Source of the DNA: Rutpela maculata
Taxonomy: Eukaryota > Arthropoda > Insecta > Coleoptera > Cerambycidae
DNA: 64,000 nucleotides
Direction of reading: 5' to 3'
NCBI GenBank assembly: GCA_936432065.2
Contig: OW386291.2
Location: 17,895,821-17,959,820, forward strand
Shown: positions 10,411-21,600 of the stretch, piece by piece
Layout: every line of letters begins with the position of its first letter
Position numbering within the stretch: the stretch's first letter is position 1
Notes under the pieces: model-generated
Databases searched by the model: none
The model's input: only the letters and a program-made list of their open reading frames with translations
What the model was told of the DNA's origin: nothing
Translations under genes and position numbers: made by a program

Positions 10411-11339
10411 TAGATATGCTTTAGGTTAAAATAAATTTAATATTATAATTATTCCCCTTTCTTCTACAAAAATTCCCATTATAAGTTACAATATGTTAAA
10501 CATTTTCCTGATTATTACCATTATAAATATAAATATAACAAAAAACTTAAAGTTTGAGAATGTTTATCAAAGTTATATTTTCACCACTTGGAAACCACTG
10601 CATTTTGCTGCTTGATTTCTTATAACATTTTGCCACAAAAATGTCAATATTTTTTCGTATTTCCTTGCAAGTTTCTGAATTTAGTACCCTGTAACTTTCT
10701 ATATGTTTAAATATAGGTGATCTGCTTCTAATTGTCTAGTGGAACCCTTGATATATCTACACTAATGCTGGGAGTGTTGTACATTGAAAACAAGGAACAT
10801 ATGATGAATGCGCTGACAAATGAGCTTTGCCTTCTCTAAAGCACCAAAGTCAGACAAAACTGATAGTATTACAGGAGAATATAACTTATATCTATGAGAA
10901 CGGCGTCCGTGTCTAAAACTGTATGCCGTACACGACAGAAATAGCTCTATAGCAGTATTGATTATTTTCTGTAGATAATAATACCTTAAAAGTATATCTT
11001 TATTGGCAAACACCGGGTTTTCCGAATGTTTGTTGAGAAGGATCGGAAGGTATAATACAAATGTTGAATCCGGCAGTAAAATAAACCATATCAGTAAAAA
11101 TGTTTCAAATTAATTCTTTAGTTATTCGCATTTTGTAATTTCCAAAATACTCTCAACTACATATCGATCAATAAAATGCCCATAAGAAAATATTTGTCGG
11201 TTGGTCATTGAAGAATTGAACTAATTTAAGAGTTTAATTGGGAACTTCTTCAACATTTAGATAGTTCCCCTCTTAAATCAAACTATAGATCAGAACAACA
11301 TGAAGTTCTTGTCAACTTTTTAAACTTCATATCAAAAAA
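10411..11339. other. No supported gene; motif-free minus-strand ORF
   Basis: The minus-strand ORF at 10762-11013 (83 aa) is richer in hydrophobic and basic residues than typical noise, and the downstream minus strand keeps some amino-acid-like texture. I could not match it to a family. Nothing else was seen. Confidence 0.3.
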
Positions 11340-11594
11340 CCGCTGTCTAAGAAATCATTGCTTCCACATCCAGATTTCTTATCCAAGTCTCTTACAGTGA
11401 AAAAAAAATTGATACTATATCTGTACTCCACTTTATGGAAATAATTGTTCATAGAACTTTAATTATATAATATTTAAAACTTTCTATCCTAAAAACCCAT
11501 TAAACAATATGCCACATAGGTCGTGAGGGTGGTGATGGGAGTAGTAATGAGGGTGGCTGGTGCTAAACAAACTTTTGATGCCTTAGATTTATAT
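11340..11594 (+). repeat. F1 repeat, 5' part (split copy)
   Basis: The stretch starts near 'accgctgtctaagaaatcat' and continues 'ttccacatccagatttc', 'ccaagtctcttac', 'aaaacccattaaac' and a G-rich block. The 3' part resumes at 14074 after a 2.5-kb element. The copy is more diverged than those at 37-38 kb, in keeping with greater age. Confidence 0.75.
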
Positions 11595-12036
11595 ACAAGG
11601 TGTTTGGTAAGGCGATGCCGACCCTGAACAGAGAGGGGGTCATTTGGCATCTGCATGATCAAACATACCTATATGAAAAATGCTACTGTTTTTTATATTT
11701 CCGATTTTGTACTTTTTTAAAAATCTCCATATTTAATCATTTATTTGAGTAGTACGTACTAAATTTAACTTTTGATATTCTGAAATATTTTTTTCTTTAT
11801 CCGAAATACATAAACTTCCAACAAAAAAAAATAAATAACAGTTTCTGTCGCCTATAAAAAATCGCCGATTTTCGAAGTCTTACAATTTTTTTTAAAACAG
11901 CCATCTGGATATTACAATTACTTTTAAAACTTCTCTATTGTATCCTCTTTAAATGGCAATATCATACATACCATCAAGTTTTACCAGTCACTAAAAATAG
12001 ATATCGTTTCAAAAAACTTTATTTAAAACAGAAATT

Positions 12037-12578
12037 ACACAGGTTTACAAAAAAAAAATGTCCGACCAATGGGATTCCATTACCGTACCCCGAAGGTTTT
12101 TGACTTGCTGAACACGATGCCTTAGTCCGTTTTGTGCCATCACGTCAGGATTTCGAGAAAACTTAACCTAAAGGTCCTAAAAATACCTTTTTCGCCTTCG
12201 TTCGTGCACAAATTGGTTCACTCAAACGACCCCAAAAACCCCCGAGTAAAAAGTTTTGGGCCACAATCTTCAAATTTTGATAAATTTCTGGATTTTAGCA
12301 TCTGCCATATTGGATTCGCCATCTTGGATTTGGAAATTATCAAATTCTGATTTCAGATTCGTGATCAGCTACCCCAAAACTCCCGAGTAACAAAATTCAG
12401 GCCAAAATATTGAGTGAATTAATTTGTGTATGAACGAAAAAGGTATTTTTAGTACTTTTAGGTTAAGTTCTCTCGAAACCCTGACATGATGGCGCAAAAC
12501 GGACTACGGAATCGTGTTCAGCTTCGAGGTATGGTAATGAAATCCCATTGGTCGGACTTTTTTTTTGTAAACCTGTGT
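12037..12578. mobile_element. MITE/foldback with ACACAGGTTTACA ends nested in mariner
   Basis: It starts acacaggtttacaaaaaaa and ends with the inverse gtaaacctgtgt. 'gtccgaccaatgggattcca' is mirrored by 'tggtcggac' near the far end, and 'gaaaacttaaccta' by 'taggttaagttctc'. Arms are roughly 150-170 bp. The loop holds two copies of a 'gccatattggattcgcc'-like phrase. No coding region. Confidence 0.85.
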
Positions 12579-12604
12579 TATTATTTGAGAAAAAAAATTA
12601 TATT

Positions 12605-13490
12605 TTCGGTGTTCAAAATGAGTCCCATTATTTCTAATGCATTTCCTCGCTCGTCTTCTAATTTCAACAGTAGTTGTCTTTAATCTTATTTCATGTCGCA
12701 GTTGTAGAACGGCTCGTTTTTGCTACTAGTTGAACACGGCTTTGTATTTCCTCATTATACACAAGTTCCTTCATCATACCCCATACGTAATAGTCCAGTG
12801 GCGTTAAATCTAGGGACCACCGATCGGGATATGTTCAATCTAAAAATTGGCGGACTGCCAAATGGTAGTGATACGGTGGAGAAGGTTAATTGGCAGATTA
12901 TTTAGGAACGGTGGAAAATCGTTCTGCAAGAAGTCGAGGTAAGCATCTCCGTTCAAGTTATCTAGTAGGTAATGAGGCCTAATGACATGTCCAGCAATTG
13001 CACCCATCCAAACATTGACAACCTTATTCTGAAAGCAAGTTTGTTTCTTCATTTGCGGGCTGTAGACCTTGGCCGTCCAATAGGAGATTGTGAAAATTGG
13101 ATATACCTTCACGGGAGAATTTTGATTCATCCGTCCACAGAATAAATTTTAAGTAATGGGGGCACTCAATATCAGCATTCAATAAAAAGCGACAAAATGC
13201 TATGCTTCGTACAGGGTCACCCTCTTCGAGGCCCTGCACTGAAGTATAATGGTAAGGATGTTTCTTTTCTGTATTCATTACTGACCATCACTTCCAAATT
13301 GACAATCCAAGTTGCTGTGCCACTTCTGCAGCAAATGTGGCTAGAATATTTTCCTTATCTTCGGGGTGATGGCGTGCAGGTCCTGCAGCAGGCTCATGTT
13401 GATGTAAATTACTTGTTTACACCACTCAGCGATAAGTGTTGCTGAATACACGCGGATCTGGATCTTTCTACATAGTAAAGGAGTGTCAGC
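12605..13490 (-). pseudogene. Tc1/mariner-superfamily transposase, frameshifted
   Basis: Minus-strand frames give a helix-turn-helix-side segment (HHPEDKENILATFAAEVAQQ, about 13330-13390), then HPYHYTSVQGLEEGDPVRSI, then FILWTDESKFSREG with the first catalytic Asp (about 13125-13150). NVWMGAIAGHVIRPHYL follows, and DLTPLDYYVWGMMKELVYNE with the third Asp (about 12740-12810). The end, ARKCIRNNGTHFEH, lies near 12620. The second catalytic box is damaged: IWQ is followed by a deletion and shift where QDG is expected. Frame changes at about 13080, 12850 and 12690 make it non-functional. It belongs to the same broad transposase group as the copies at 39755 and 42516. Confidence 0.85.
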
Positions 13491-14073
13491 ATACTTTTAG
13501 TTACTAAAAGTAGCCATTTAAATTAATTTTACTCAATATGTCAAAAACTTAAAACAAATGATCAGTACAAAGCGACACAACACTGAGCATAGCTATAATC
13601 TTCATTAAAAACACAAGAAATACGAAAGTGTGCGGGTTGACAGCTGTCAGTGATATTACTAACAAACAAATAAAAAATAATTGCCGATTGATAGTCTTTT
13701 GTATATTTTTAGTGACTGGTAAAACTTGATGGTATGTATGATATTGCCACTTAAAGAGGATACAATAGAGAAGTTTTAAAAGTAACTGTAATGTGTAGAT
13801 GAAAATTTTATAGGCGACAGAAACCTTTATTAATTTTTTTTGTTGGAAGTTTATGTGTTTCTGATAAAGAAAAAATATTTCAGAATATCAAAAGTTAAAT
13901 TTAGTACGTATTACTTAAATAAATGATGAAATACGGAGATTTTTTAAAAAGTACAAAATTGGCAATATAAAATAACCGTAGATTTATCATATAGATATGT
14001 TTGGTCATATAGATGCCAAATGACCCCCTCCACCCCCCTGTTCAGCATCGGCATCGCCTTACCAAACACCCTA

Positions 14074-14420
14074 TATACACATCAAATCTCAATTTTATTT
14101 TTTTCTCTATTAATAATGGAAAATTTTAAAACCTTGGCTTCACGTACATACAAATTCCAATTTTATGCTTGCTTTAGTCATTTACCCCCCTCCCCTCCAT
14201 GTACCTTCCAACCCTATAATATAGTTTTATACCTCGTTATAATACATACGTGTATCAAATTTAAAGTGAATATCATAAACTGTTCCAGAGTAATCGTGCG
14301 CAAAAAAGTTACACAGAGAACGACAGACAGATAGACAGAATTTTTTTGATAAAAATTAGACAACAGATTACTTATATTGTCATTATCTTTATGCAGTTAT
14401 TATTATTTCCACATCCACGT
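14074..14420 (+). repeat. F1 repeat, 3' part (split copy)
   Basis: It resumes 'aaatctcaattttattt', 'ttccaattttatg', 'catttaccccc', 'taatacatacgtgta', 'cgtgcgcaaaaaagttac' and 'acagacagatagacag'. It ends with ttccacatcc near 14413. The 104-aa ORF at 14020-14334 is only this repeat. Confidence 0.75.
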
Positions 14421-14453
14421 AGTTGAGTGGAATTAATAATAACTGCATAAAGT
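14389..14453. repeat. Perfect long hairpin at the end of an F1 copy
   Basis: The arms 'tatgcagttattattattcc' and their inverse ('ggaattaataataactgcat', with small offset) flank a ~15-nt loop 'atccacgtagttga'. The stem is about 25 bp. Most F1 copies end in a shorter hairpin (ttccac..gtggaa); here it is extended. Confidence 0.7.
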
Positions 14454-15990
14454 GAAAGAATAATATATGAAGGAATATCTAATAAATCTGCAGAAACAAC
14501 AGATTACATACATTGTAATGCGATTAAAAAATCCAACCATAATTCACAAGATGGAAGTGGGGTAAAAAGACACAAAGGAAAAACGAACAAATTGGTGTTG
14601 CAGTCGGGCATGGTTGATTAAAGTTTTGCTCGAATATAGCAAAATTCACTATTACATGGTGCCACTGAAATTAAGTATACCTATAAGTAATAGGTATTCG
14701 CATTCGACAACGACAACGGTAACAAAATAAGAGAATTTGCGTGGTTGGTAATACTTTCAAGGTAATTTCCGCTGATTTGGCTAAACAGTGTTTTGTTGTT
14801 ACGCTTGTGAGAAATTTTTTATCGCTAAAATGGAAACATAAGTTGAGCTATGTCACTGTACATTTAGTTTTCAGTGTTTTACTATACAGACCTACTGTGT
14901 TTATTTATATTAATTGATGAGCCCGTCGAAATTCGAAGGAATGGTGATGTTAACAATGTGTTCTAGAAATAATTCTTTGGAATAGTTCATAAAAACAAGA
15001 GTCCACTCTGTATGTCCTCAGTCAAATGTTGACGCGTTTAGTCCAGTTAATTATTTTATTCTTTTATTAACTACTACGTATATCGTTTTCACTAAAACTA
15101 AAATGGGTTTCTTTCTTAGCAGTTGTGTTAACTACATGCCAAATATTATTGTTTTGTAACGTTTTTTCCTTAATTATTTTTGGTGTGTGATCAAAATATA
15201 CCAGATTCTTTCCATGGCAGTAAGCCTTATTTACCTGCTGAATATTATTTTTCTCAGTCAAATACTTTTTTAGATATAGAGCCAAAAGAGACCGACCGAT
15301 AGACGGACTGAAGGACTGAATTGAAATACCTAAATTTTCATAATCTAAATCTGGAATGTGAAAATCCTAAGAAATCTGGAATAGTGATTTTTTTTCACGA
15401 TTACAATACTTCTCTTCGGTAAGGAGGAATATAAAGAATTTGTAAAATTGTTTGCAAAACTCTCTCCTCTATGTTTGACACCATGTATTCAAGAATTATC
15501 TTATTCTTTTCAGTGATCACTTTTATATATCTTTTTATCAAAATTGTATCAGATTTTCATCCTTGTCAACTATATTCCAGATATTATATAATTAGCTACA
15601 AATAATATTTTACGAAACCTAGTCAAAACTCTCTTCGTATTTATCATCTCCATATACCCTAAATAAATAATTAGAAGATAATTGACTAATAATGCAATGC
15701 AATGCAATTCAACATGGCCAACTAATGCACCATATAACGACAATAAATTTTCACATTCAGTAAAATATGTATGGGCTGTGTATAAGATGGGTCACAACCA
15801 ACAAAACACCTTCAAATATTAAAAAACAAACAAATTAACAAATAAACACTTGCCGTCACCTAAAATGGGAATAATATCTCGTTTTATGATGAAAATAGAT
15901 ATATTCTCTAAAAAATACTTTATATTGAAATGAATAAAAAAGAAGTGAAAATGGACCGCATTAGTGTGACGTCACATAATTATGCAACCT
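14454..15990. other. Unannotated AT-rich stretch
   Basis: A 72-aa minus-strand ORF (15067-15285) reads like plausible protein (lysine-, asparagine- and tyrosine-rich) but has no motif I know. Nothing else was supported. Confidence 0.35.
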
Positions 15991-15994
15991 CTAG

Positions 15995-16135
15995 ATACTA
16001 CTGTCATGACACACGGGTTGCCGCAAAACACTGGCACTTGACCTTTAATGCATATGTTTATAAGGCGACATTTTCTAGGATAGAAACCGTAGAATTTTAT
16101 TTTATTTCTCCCGTGAAAGAAATATTTAAGAACTT
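15995..16135 (+). repeat. Left arm of a widely spaced inverted repeat
   Basis: 'actactgtcatgacacacgg', 'gcatatgtttataaggcgac' and 'tttatttctcccgtg' recur inverted at 18749-18897. The 99-aa ORF over this region (15930-16229) is therefore repeat-derived. Confidence 0.7.
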
Positions 16136-17243
16136 TCAGTTACCATTTATCACACACAAGGTATCAGAAAATATACACAAGTATAAATCATTACAAAAAC
16201 TGTATTATATCAACAGAAACTGCTACTGAATACTTTTTAAAGAATATATATATAGAGCTAAATGAAGGTAGATATGTCTTTTTTTCGATTCAAAAGCTTT
16301 CGATAGTGTGGATAAGAATATTCTCTCAGAAAATTAGAAAATATTGGTATTAGAGGGAGCTTCCTAAGCTGTATTAACTCCTATATGGAAAGTCGAAAGC
16401 TGTAAACTGTAATGATTGTAGATATCCACGACGTAACTCTGGGTGTCCCACAAGGCTCAATTTTGGGGCTTCTGTTATTTTTGCTATACATTAATGATCT
16501 ACCGGACTACATTCAACATGGCGTTACCACGATGTATGCAGATGATACCACTGTCTCAGTATCAGCTGCCACACAGGAGGAACTTAAAATTTAGACTACA
16601 CTTGACGATGTACACGCTTGGTGTCAGAGAAACAAGTTAATTTTAAATAACAATAAAATCATTTTTGTAAATTTTAACTACAGGAAAGCATTAACCTATG
16701 ATAACCTAGCCTTCTCTAAAACAACCAAGTTCTTAGGTACGTTCATTGACAATAGTTTGACATAGGAATCACACATTAACTATGTATGTAAACTACTTAA
16801 TAAAGCTTACTTTGCAATCTTACAGTTAAAAGACACAATTGCCGAGGCTGGTCTCTTAAGTGTATATTATGCTTTGGCATATTCACATATGTCTTGAACA
16901 TATTGGCCTGGGGGAGATCGATTCATCTGCAGAGGAGAGCCTTTGTATCCCACAAAAGATTACTGAGACTGATTTCTAATTTAAAGATCAGAGAAAGTTG
17001 TAAAGGTATTTTTACGAGCAAAAATATTTTTACTCTTCTTAGTGTTTACATATACAAATGTCTAACTTTTGCTAAGACTAATTTACCTTCCCTACCTTGG
17101 CTGACAGTCATCTATATAATTCGAGAAATAAAGAATTATTATCAATTCTAGTTCATAAAATAACCAACTTTAAAAACTCATCATACTATAATTGTGTTGT
17201 CTTGTTTAACTCTGTACCCAAATCAATTAAAGATAAGAACGTG

Positions 17244-17609
17244 CAATGGCGGTCTGGATGTCTAGTTCTTAGTCAGCATTTTACAATAAACATTCAAACT
17301 CAGTTCGTCAGCGATTTGAATATTTTTGCTTAAACGTCGTCCCAAAATTTTTTTGATGAGCGAGGGGGAGGGGAGAAATCCGAAAAAATTTTTTTTCGCC
17401 CCAAAATTTTTTTGATGAGCGGGAAGGGAAAAATCCGAAAAAAAAATTTTTCTCGTCCCATTGATGAGCGGGAGGGGAGAAATCCGGAAAAAAATTTTTC
17501 CCGTACCAAATTTCTTTTTGATAAGCATGGCCCCTCGTTAGACGCGACCCTACGGCCCAGTCGGCATTTGCCGACTAGCCGACTAGCAGACCTGGTCAGA
17601 CCGCCACTG
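17244..17609. mobile_element. hAT-like MITE with 8-bp target-site duplication
   Basis: The ends are caatggcggtctg and its inverse cagaccgccactg, that is CARTG-type termini usual for hAT elements. The flanks are agaacgtg (17236-17243) and agaacatg (17610-17617), an 8-bp duplication with one mismatch. Removing the 366 bp rejoins the reverse transcriptase frame. The interior is mostly a ~60-bp tandem repeat. No transposase. Confidence 0.88.
17335..17515. repeat. Three tandem ~60-bp units inside the hAT-like MITE
   Basis: Each unit reads approximately 'cgtcccaaaatttttttgat' then 'gagcgggaggggagaaatcc' and a poly-A/T tract. Starts are near 17338, 17398 and 17452, the third slightly shortened. The units give matching ORFs on both strands that are not genes. 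Confidence 0.85.
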
Positions 17610-17778
17610 AGAACATGCCTTCTTTTAAAAAAGAAATAAAGAGTTTACTGCTAAGAAATGCCTTTTATAGTGTGTATGTATGAGTGTTTAACTAGATAGA
17701 TATATTTTGCTCGTGCTGCTATTATACAAAAATTATTATATAAAATAGGCATATGCGTGTGCGTATGTTCGTATTTAC

Positions 17779-18506
17779 CTCCGATTAAAGAACTTATATC
17801 TAGATACATAATGGTATTGGTTTGTATGTTGCTGAAAGACTCACAATCTAAGGCACTTCTTCCCATAAGTTCCTGATTGGCCCATCGGCCTATTCGCGGC
17901 TGTTTCCTACACAATCGGTTAAGTTCGATTATCATCGTCTTAGTTTGACGTTCCGCCATTAATGTCAGTGAATGTTTTTCGTGTTCTCCGATGAAAAAGT
18001 GGTGAAGAAGTCATATCTTATTTATTGTGATTTGCTAATACCTAAATAATATTCTCTATTCATATTTACACAGTTTAGTGAAAATTTAGTGCCACATGTT
18101 GAAGTGCTGTGCCGTTTGCAGAAGGCAGTTTAGAAAAGAAGATAATCGATCGTTTCATAAGTAAGTAGGTCATAGTCGTAACATGGTGGGGTTCAGTTTA
18201 CAGTTGTAATAATAATATTATAAATAATATCATTTCAATACATATTTCCTTTGAATAAAACATCTCTACCTATTATATTTTTTAAATCCGCGGTTATGTT
18301 CCTAGAGGTTAACCAACAATTATTACATAAAATAGGTACAATATTGTACATTTTCCCTTCTACACATACCCGCCGCTGCTGCTTATGGGATGTGATGTTC
18401 ATCTATCCATTTTAATGGACATATAATGTGACTATGTTAGGAGCAAATAAGGTATATGAAGAAAAGATAACCATTATGTATCTAGATATAAGTTCTTTAA
18501 TCGGAG
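17779..18506 (+). mobile_element. P-element-like non-autonomous transposon
   Basis: Both ends begin ctccgattaaagaacttata and stay identical for 37 bp as inverted repeats. The flanking host octamer gtatttac is perfectly duplicated (17771-17778 and 18507-18514). P elements make 8-bp duplications and have ~31-bp ends, and the interior contains a THAP-like first exon with a splice donor. These three facts agree. At 728 bp, it is an internally deleted copy. It interrupts the 3' UTR of the 16.3-kb LINE. A stretch near 18025-18060 ('cctaaataatattctct') is shared with the 54.8-kb element. Confidence 0.8.
18096..18160 (+). CDS. THAP-domain first exon (remnant of P-like transposase)
   Basis: ATG at 18096 opens MLKCCAVCRRQFRKEDNRSF followed by HK, and ends in a strong donor (gtaagt at 18161). 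C-x2-C near the start and the SFHK(FP) spacing match the N-terminal half of the THAP zinc-binding DNA-recognition domain, which P-element transposases carry at their N terminus. Only 21 codons plus two bases remain; downstream exons with the second Cys and His are deleted from this copy. A host THAP exon captured by the element is an alternative. Confidence 0.65.
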
Positions 18507-18748
18507 GTATTTACATTTATATGTCTTTTACAATTATCTGTAATGTCTTTTGTCCATTAATTTTATTTTGCAAATAATGTTAATTTAATCTAATGTAATA
18601 CCTGATTTGCCAAATGTACATAATTATGTATCAAGAAATTGGTAAATAAATATTCTATTCTATTCTATGAAACTAAATTAATGTTTTTATAAATAAAACA
18701 GGGATACGTACATGTAAACGTATTTTTTAAATGTGAAATAGATATTAG

Positions 18749-18897
18749 AAGTCCTTAAATATTTTTTCCACGGGAGAAATAAAATAAAAATCTAGGCTAT
18801 GTTTCTATCCTTGAAAATGTCGCCTTATAAACATATACATTAAGGGTCAAGTTCCAGTGTGCTTGGCAGCCAACCCGTGTGTCATGACAGTAGTATT
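18749..18897 (-). repeat. Right arm of the widely spaced inverted repeat
   Basis: Inverted counterpart of 15995-16135. The two arms bracket the whole LINE locus, so either one foldback received the LINE in its loop or two copies of one repeat landed in opposite directions. Confidence 0.7.
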
Positions 18898-19200
18898 TGT
18901 AATGTAGTATTTGTAATGTGACAACTAATTGAGTCTATTAATTCGAATTCATTTTCGACTGAATTTGCGATATGCGATATACACACGCTGGCAATCGCTG
19001 GCTGCGCAGTTGGATGTAGTAAGGGCCATCAGTACGTTATAGTTCACACCTGTAGATAAAGAGCTGTATTTTTAAGAAATAATCATCAAAATCGCGAAAT
19101 TATTTTAAGTTGCCACTTGTAATCAGCCTGTGCATGTGTAAATGAAAAAAATTGGTTTAAACCATCAAGTCGACCCGGTTAACTTTAATGATTGACAGCT

Positions 19201-19964
19201 GGTTTTACAATCACAAGTTAACTTTCATGTTAGTTGATTCTTACTTGCAGGTTAACTACAACTTTACTGACACTTGCGTTTTTCAATATAAAGTTAAGTC
19301 ATGATTTGTAAACGAGAGATTGTGAATAAAATTTATAATGTTGGTAGTAGAAAAATGGGTAACATACATAAAAAGTATGAATTTTTGTCAAAGTCACACG
19401 TCACTTACTGTCAAATATAAATATCAGAAGCAATTTATGGGTTAGTGGGTTTATTATTAAGTACATAAGTATGTAGTATTTACAATTTTTTATGAATAAC
19501 ATATTATTTATACAATTTATTCTACTACAAAACATAGAAACGTTAATTTTAACAATAAAAATGTGTTTCATTTTAAGCATTACATCATGGATAATAAAAG
19601 GTGCACAAATTTTTCTGCCGATGAGGAGGATATTCTCGTAAATTTAATAGAAAATATATAAATATTATAGAGAATAAAAAAGTATTCTTCAAAAAACTCC
19701 TTGGCTCCTCATCACTACTATATACATTTACTTCATATGTACCCATTTTTAAACGAAATATCAAAACATCATTTTGCACCAGTTATTTTATAGGTTATAA
19801 ATTTCTAGTAAACTGCCAACTTCTAGATTACTCACACCTCATCTGCTAGTAAAGTTAACTGCTAGATAACTACGACCTTGAATATGACCAGCTATTGTAA
19901 AACCTAATTTCTATAATAACCTGAAAGTTAACTCTGACTGGCGGTTAACCAGCGATTGTAAAAC
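19201..19964. mobile_element. Harbinger-like relic (GGTTTTACAATC ends)
   Basis: It begins ggttttacaatcacaagtta and ends gcgattgtaaaacc. 'gttaactttca' motifs recur near both ends and inside. The interior carries a short exon of Myb/SANT-like character, the usual second gene of Harbinger/PIF elements. No nuclease gene is left. Class is inferred from the Myb-like exon; target-site duplication was not resolved. Confidence 0.55.
19588..19680 (+). pseudogene. Myb/SANT-like DNA-binding exon, frameshifted
   Basis: The ATG at 19588 gives MDNKRCTNFSADEEDILVNL then IEN before a stop. In the next frame IIENKK continues. 'NFS.(E/D)E.DILV.LI' followed by 'IIE.KK' is the pattern of the Myb/SANT-like domain found with Harbinger elements in insects. 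It is broken within 30 codons. Confidence 0.55.
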
Positions 19965-20251
19965 CGGGTGTAAGTAAAACATGTTTGGGTTTAATCGTGA
20001 ACTGAAAAACTGATAAACCTAAAATAAACAGTTTAACCAGAAAATTTTGGTTTAAACCACCACTGGCATACTTGCTGTTAGTGTAACAATTAAATTGTCA
20101 ATAATAGTTCCTAGGTATACCACGACAGATGGCGTAATACCGCCAGAGGTGCTATGTAGTAAAGCGCGGCAACTAATGCAAATAATGCGTGGAACACAAA
20201 ACCTCTACCAAGACTTTGTGAAGAAGAATAAGAAGAAACCTAGGTAACTCT

Positions 20252-20680
20252 AGTAGAGGGTAGCATAAAAGTATGGGAGCAGCAGGGTAACTTGAAAAAT
20301 ACGAATCCTATAAAAAAACTTTAAATACAAAAGTTGTATGAAATTTCCCTGGCTAGCTAATGGTGAATTTGACCTTTACCATGACCATCGAGGTTATCTG
20401 AAGGTAAAGTCGATTTTTTTAAATGGAACACCCTACTTTTAATCCCGGAAATGAAACGAGCGGAAAATTTTACGTTTGCATATGGCCTTCGGCACTTAAA
20501 ATTGACCTCTAAGGGTCATCTTTATTTTGTATTTGAACTTCAATTTTGTGTGCCGAAGGTCATATCCGTAAAATCAGATAGCCAGGGAAATTTCATACAA
20601 CTTCTGTATTAAAAGTTTTTTTCTAGGATTCGTATTTTTCAAGTTATCCTGCTGTTCCCATACTTTTATGCTACCCTGTA
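20252..20680. mobile_element. MITE with ~105-bp inverted ends (AGGGTAGCATAAAAG)
   Basis: The left end 'agggtagcataaaagtatgg' and 'gaaatttccctggct' are mirrored at the right end, which closes 'catacttttatgctaccct' next to gta. The centre also has a looser inner mirror ('ggccttcggcac' / 'gtgccgaaggtc'). No coding region. TACAGGG-type ends suggest Tc1/mariner-driven mobility. Confidence 0.8.
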
Positions 20681-21115
20681 TATTTTTCACCATTAGCAAT
20701 ATTAATTTACATTTCTCTTTTAAACAAAGCAGCTTTAAATAAGGCCGCGTTCGATTCCTTGATTATCCTAATGCATTTCATAGCAATTTACCAGATTGAA
20801 TTCCAGTCAGTGTAAAATGGTCCACTATTTATTACCTGCACTTTTGAGATTAACTACAAAATGAAGAAGTTCAATCGGGCGAAATCAAATGATAGATGAA
20901 TTTACTCCGTTCTCTCGCAATATTACCTACTTCTGAAATTAAATTCTCTCTAAAAAATAAACTGTTATATAGCTTTCTCGGGAGTTCATATCAATAATTC
21001 AAGAACGTGAGGTGATGGGGTAAAACATCGAATCAAGTCACATCAAATATATTGCTTTTCAATTGCAGCCAATAGTTAAAAGATATTTAAGTGGTCAATA
21101 ATAACAATGCAATAA
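20681..21115. other. No feature seen
   Basis: AT-rich sequence without ORF, inverted repeat or in-window duplicate. Confidence 0.4.
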
Positions 21116-21600
21116 TTATTATACGAAGAATATATTGCATTTGATCGCCACATTTCTAAAACCGGAAATATCGGTCGTAGAGAAAAAATTTTCATATCAT
21201 TGTGTTAGTGGACGAATTCTGAACAACTTTCAAAATGTCAGTCTGTCCGTCCGTCACGTTTCTTGTAAGCACGATAATTTAAGAAAGAAAAGTCCGATTG
21301 TATTGAAACTCGGAAAGTAAGTTAGTGTTAGCTAGAGGAAGAACTCTATTTTGAAGAAAATCAATCAGTAAATAAAAAAGTTATTAATTATTTAATTTAA
21401 AACAAAATTATTTTCTTAATTTTTGTCGCTTGTACTTAAATAGAAATCTTGTGATATTTTATCTCTAAAATATATATTTTTTTATTTATACATTTTACTA
21501 ATATTGTATATATTATAATAATATATTTAATGCGTTGAAATATGATTCTCGAAAGATTTATTTTACAGACATTCAGTTTTTGTAGTGATAGTTTTACAGC
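21116..21600 (-). repeat. Repeat family F2, copy 3 (inverted)
   Basis: The reverse complement follows copies 1 and 2 from 'tacgaagaatata' (only one arm of the terminal hairpin kept) through 'gacgaattctgaacaacttt' and 'gtctgtccgtccgtcac' to 'attctcgaaaga'. It provides the third copy that defines the family. Confidence 0.7.

Larger units (their letters stand above)
11595..14073. mobile_element. Mariner-type DNA transposon with long inverted repeats, decayed
   Basis: The ends are ggtgtttggtaaggcgatgc (about 11599) and its inverse gcatcgccttaccaaacacc (to 14070). Similarity between arms continues for several hundred bases ('catttggcatct', 'tacttcca.ca' blocks, 'gaaatatttttt'). It sits in an F1 copy next to TATA on both sides, consistent with TA target preference. 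The middle holds a broken transposase on the minus strand and a younger MITE (12037-12578). Without the MITE the element is about 1.9 kb, close to the relative at 39385-41393. Confidence 0.8.
16276..18665 (+). pseudogene. Decayed LINE with reverse transcriptase, split by two DNA elements
   Basis: Plus-strand frames begin FFDSKAFDSVDKNIL (palm motif A, about 16280). They continue VTLGVPQGSILGLLLFLLYI (about 16430-16490) and TTMYADDTTVSV (catalytic YADD, about 16530-16555), then TKFLGTFIDNSL and YYALAYSHMS. The C-terminal LQRRAFVSHKRLLRLISN (about 16930) leads to VPKSIKDKNV (about 17215-17240), where an hAT-like MITE interrupts; KKEIKSLLLRNAFYS resumes at about 17628. A P-like element interrupts again at 17779. 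The 3' end with a short (ATTCT)n tail lies at about 18645-18665. Several stops and frameshifts occur. This is a different family from the 7.9-kb LINE judging by the tail. Confidence 0.85.

Noticed and set aside
10762..11013. Chemoreceptor-like fragment
   Set aside because: Hydrophobic texture alone; none of the C-terminal signature residues of insect gustatory or odorant receptors could be placed.
14020..14334. 104-aa plus-strand ORF
   Set aside because: It spans the mariner end and an F1 repeat; similar peptides appear in every F1 copy (for example 25006 and 47069).
15930..16229. 99-aa plus-strand ORF
   Set aside because: It lies on an inverted-repeat arm that recurs at 18749-18897, and no motif is present.
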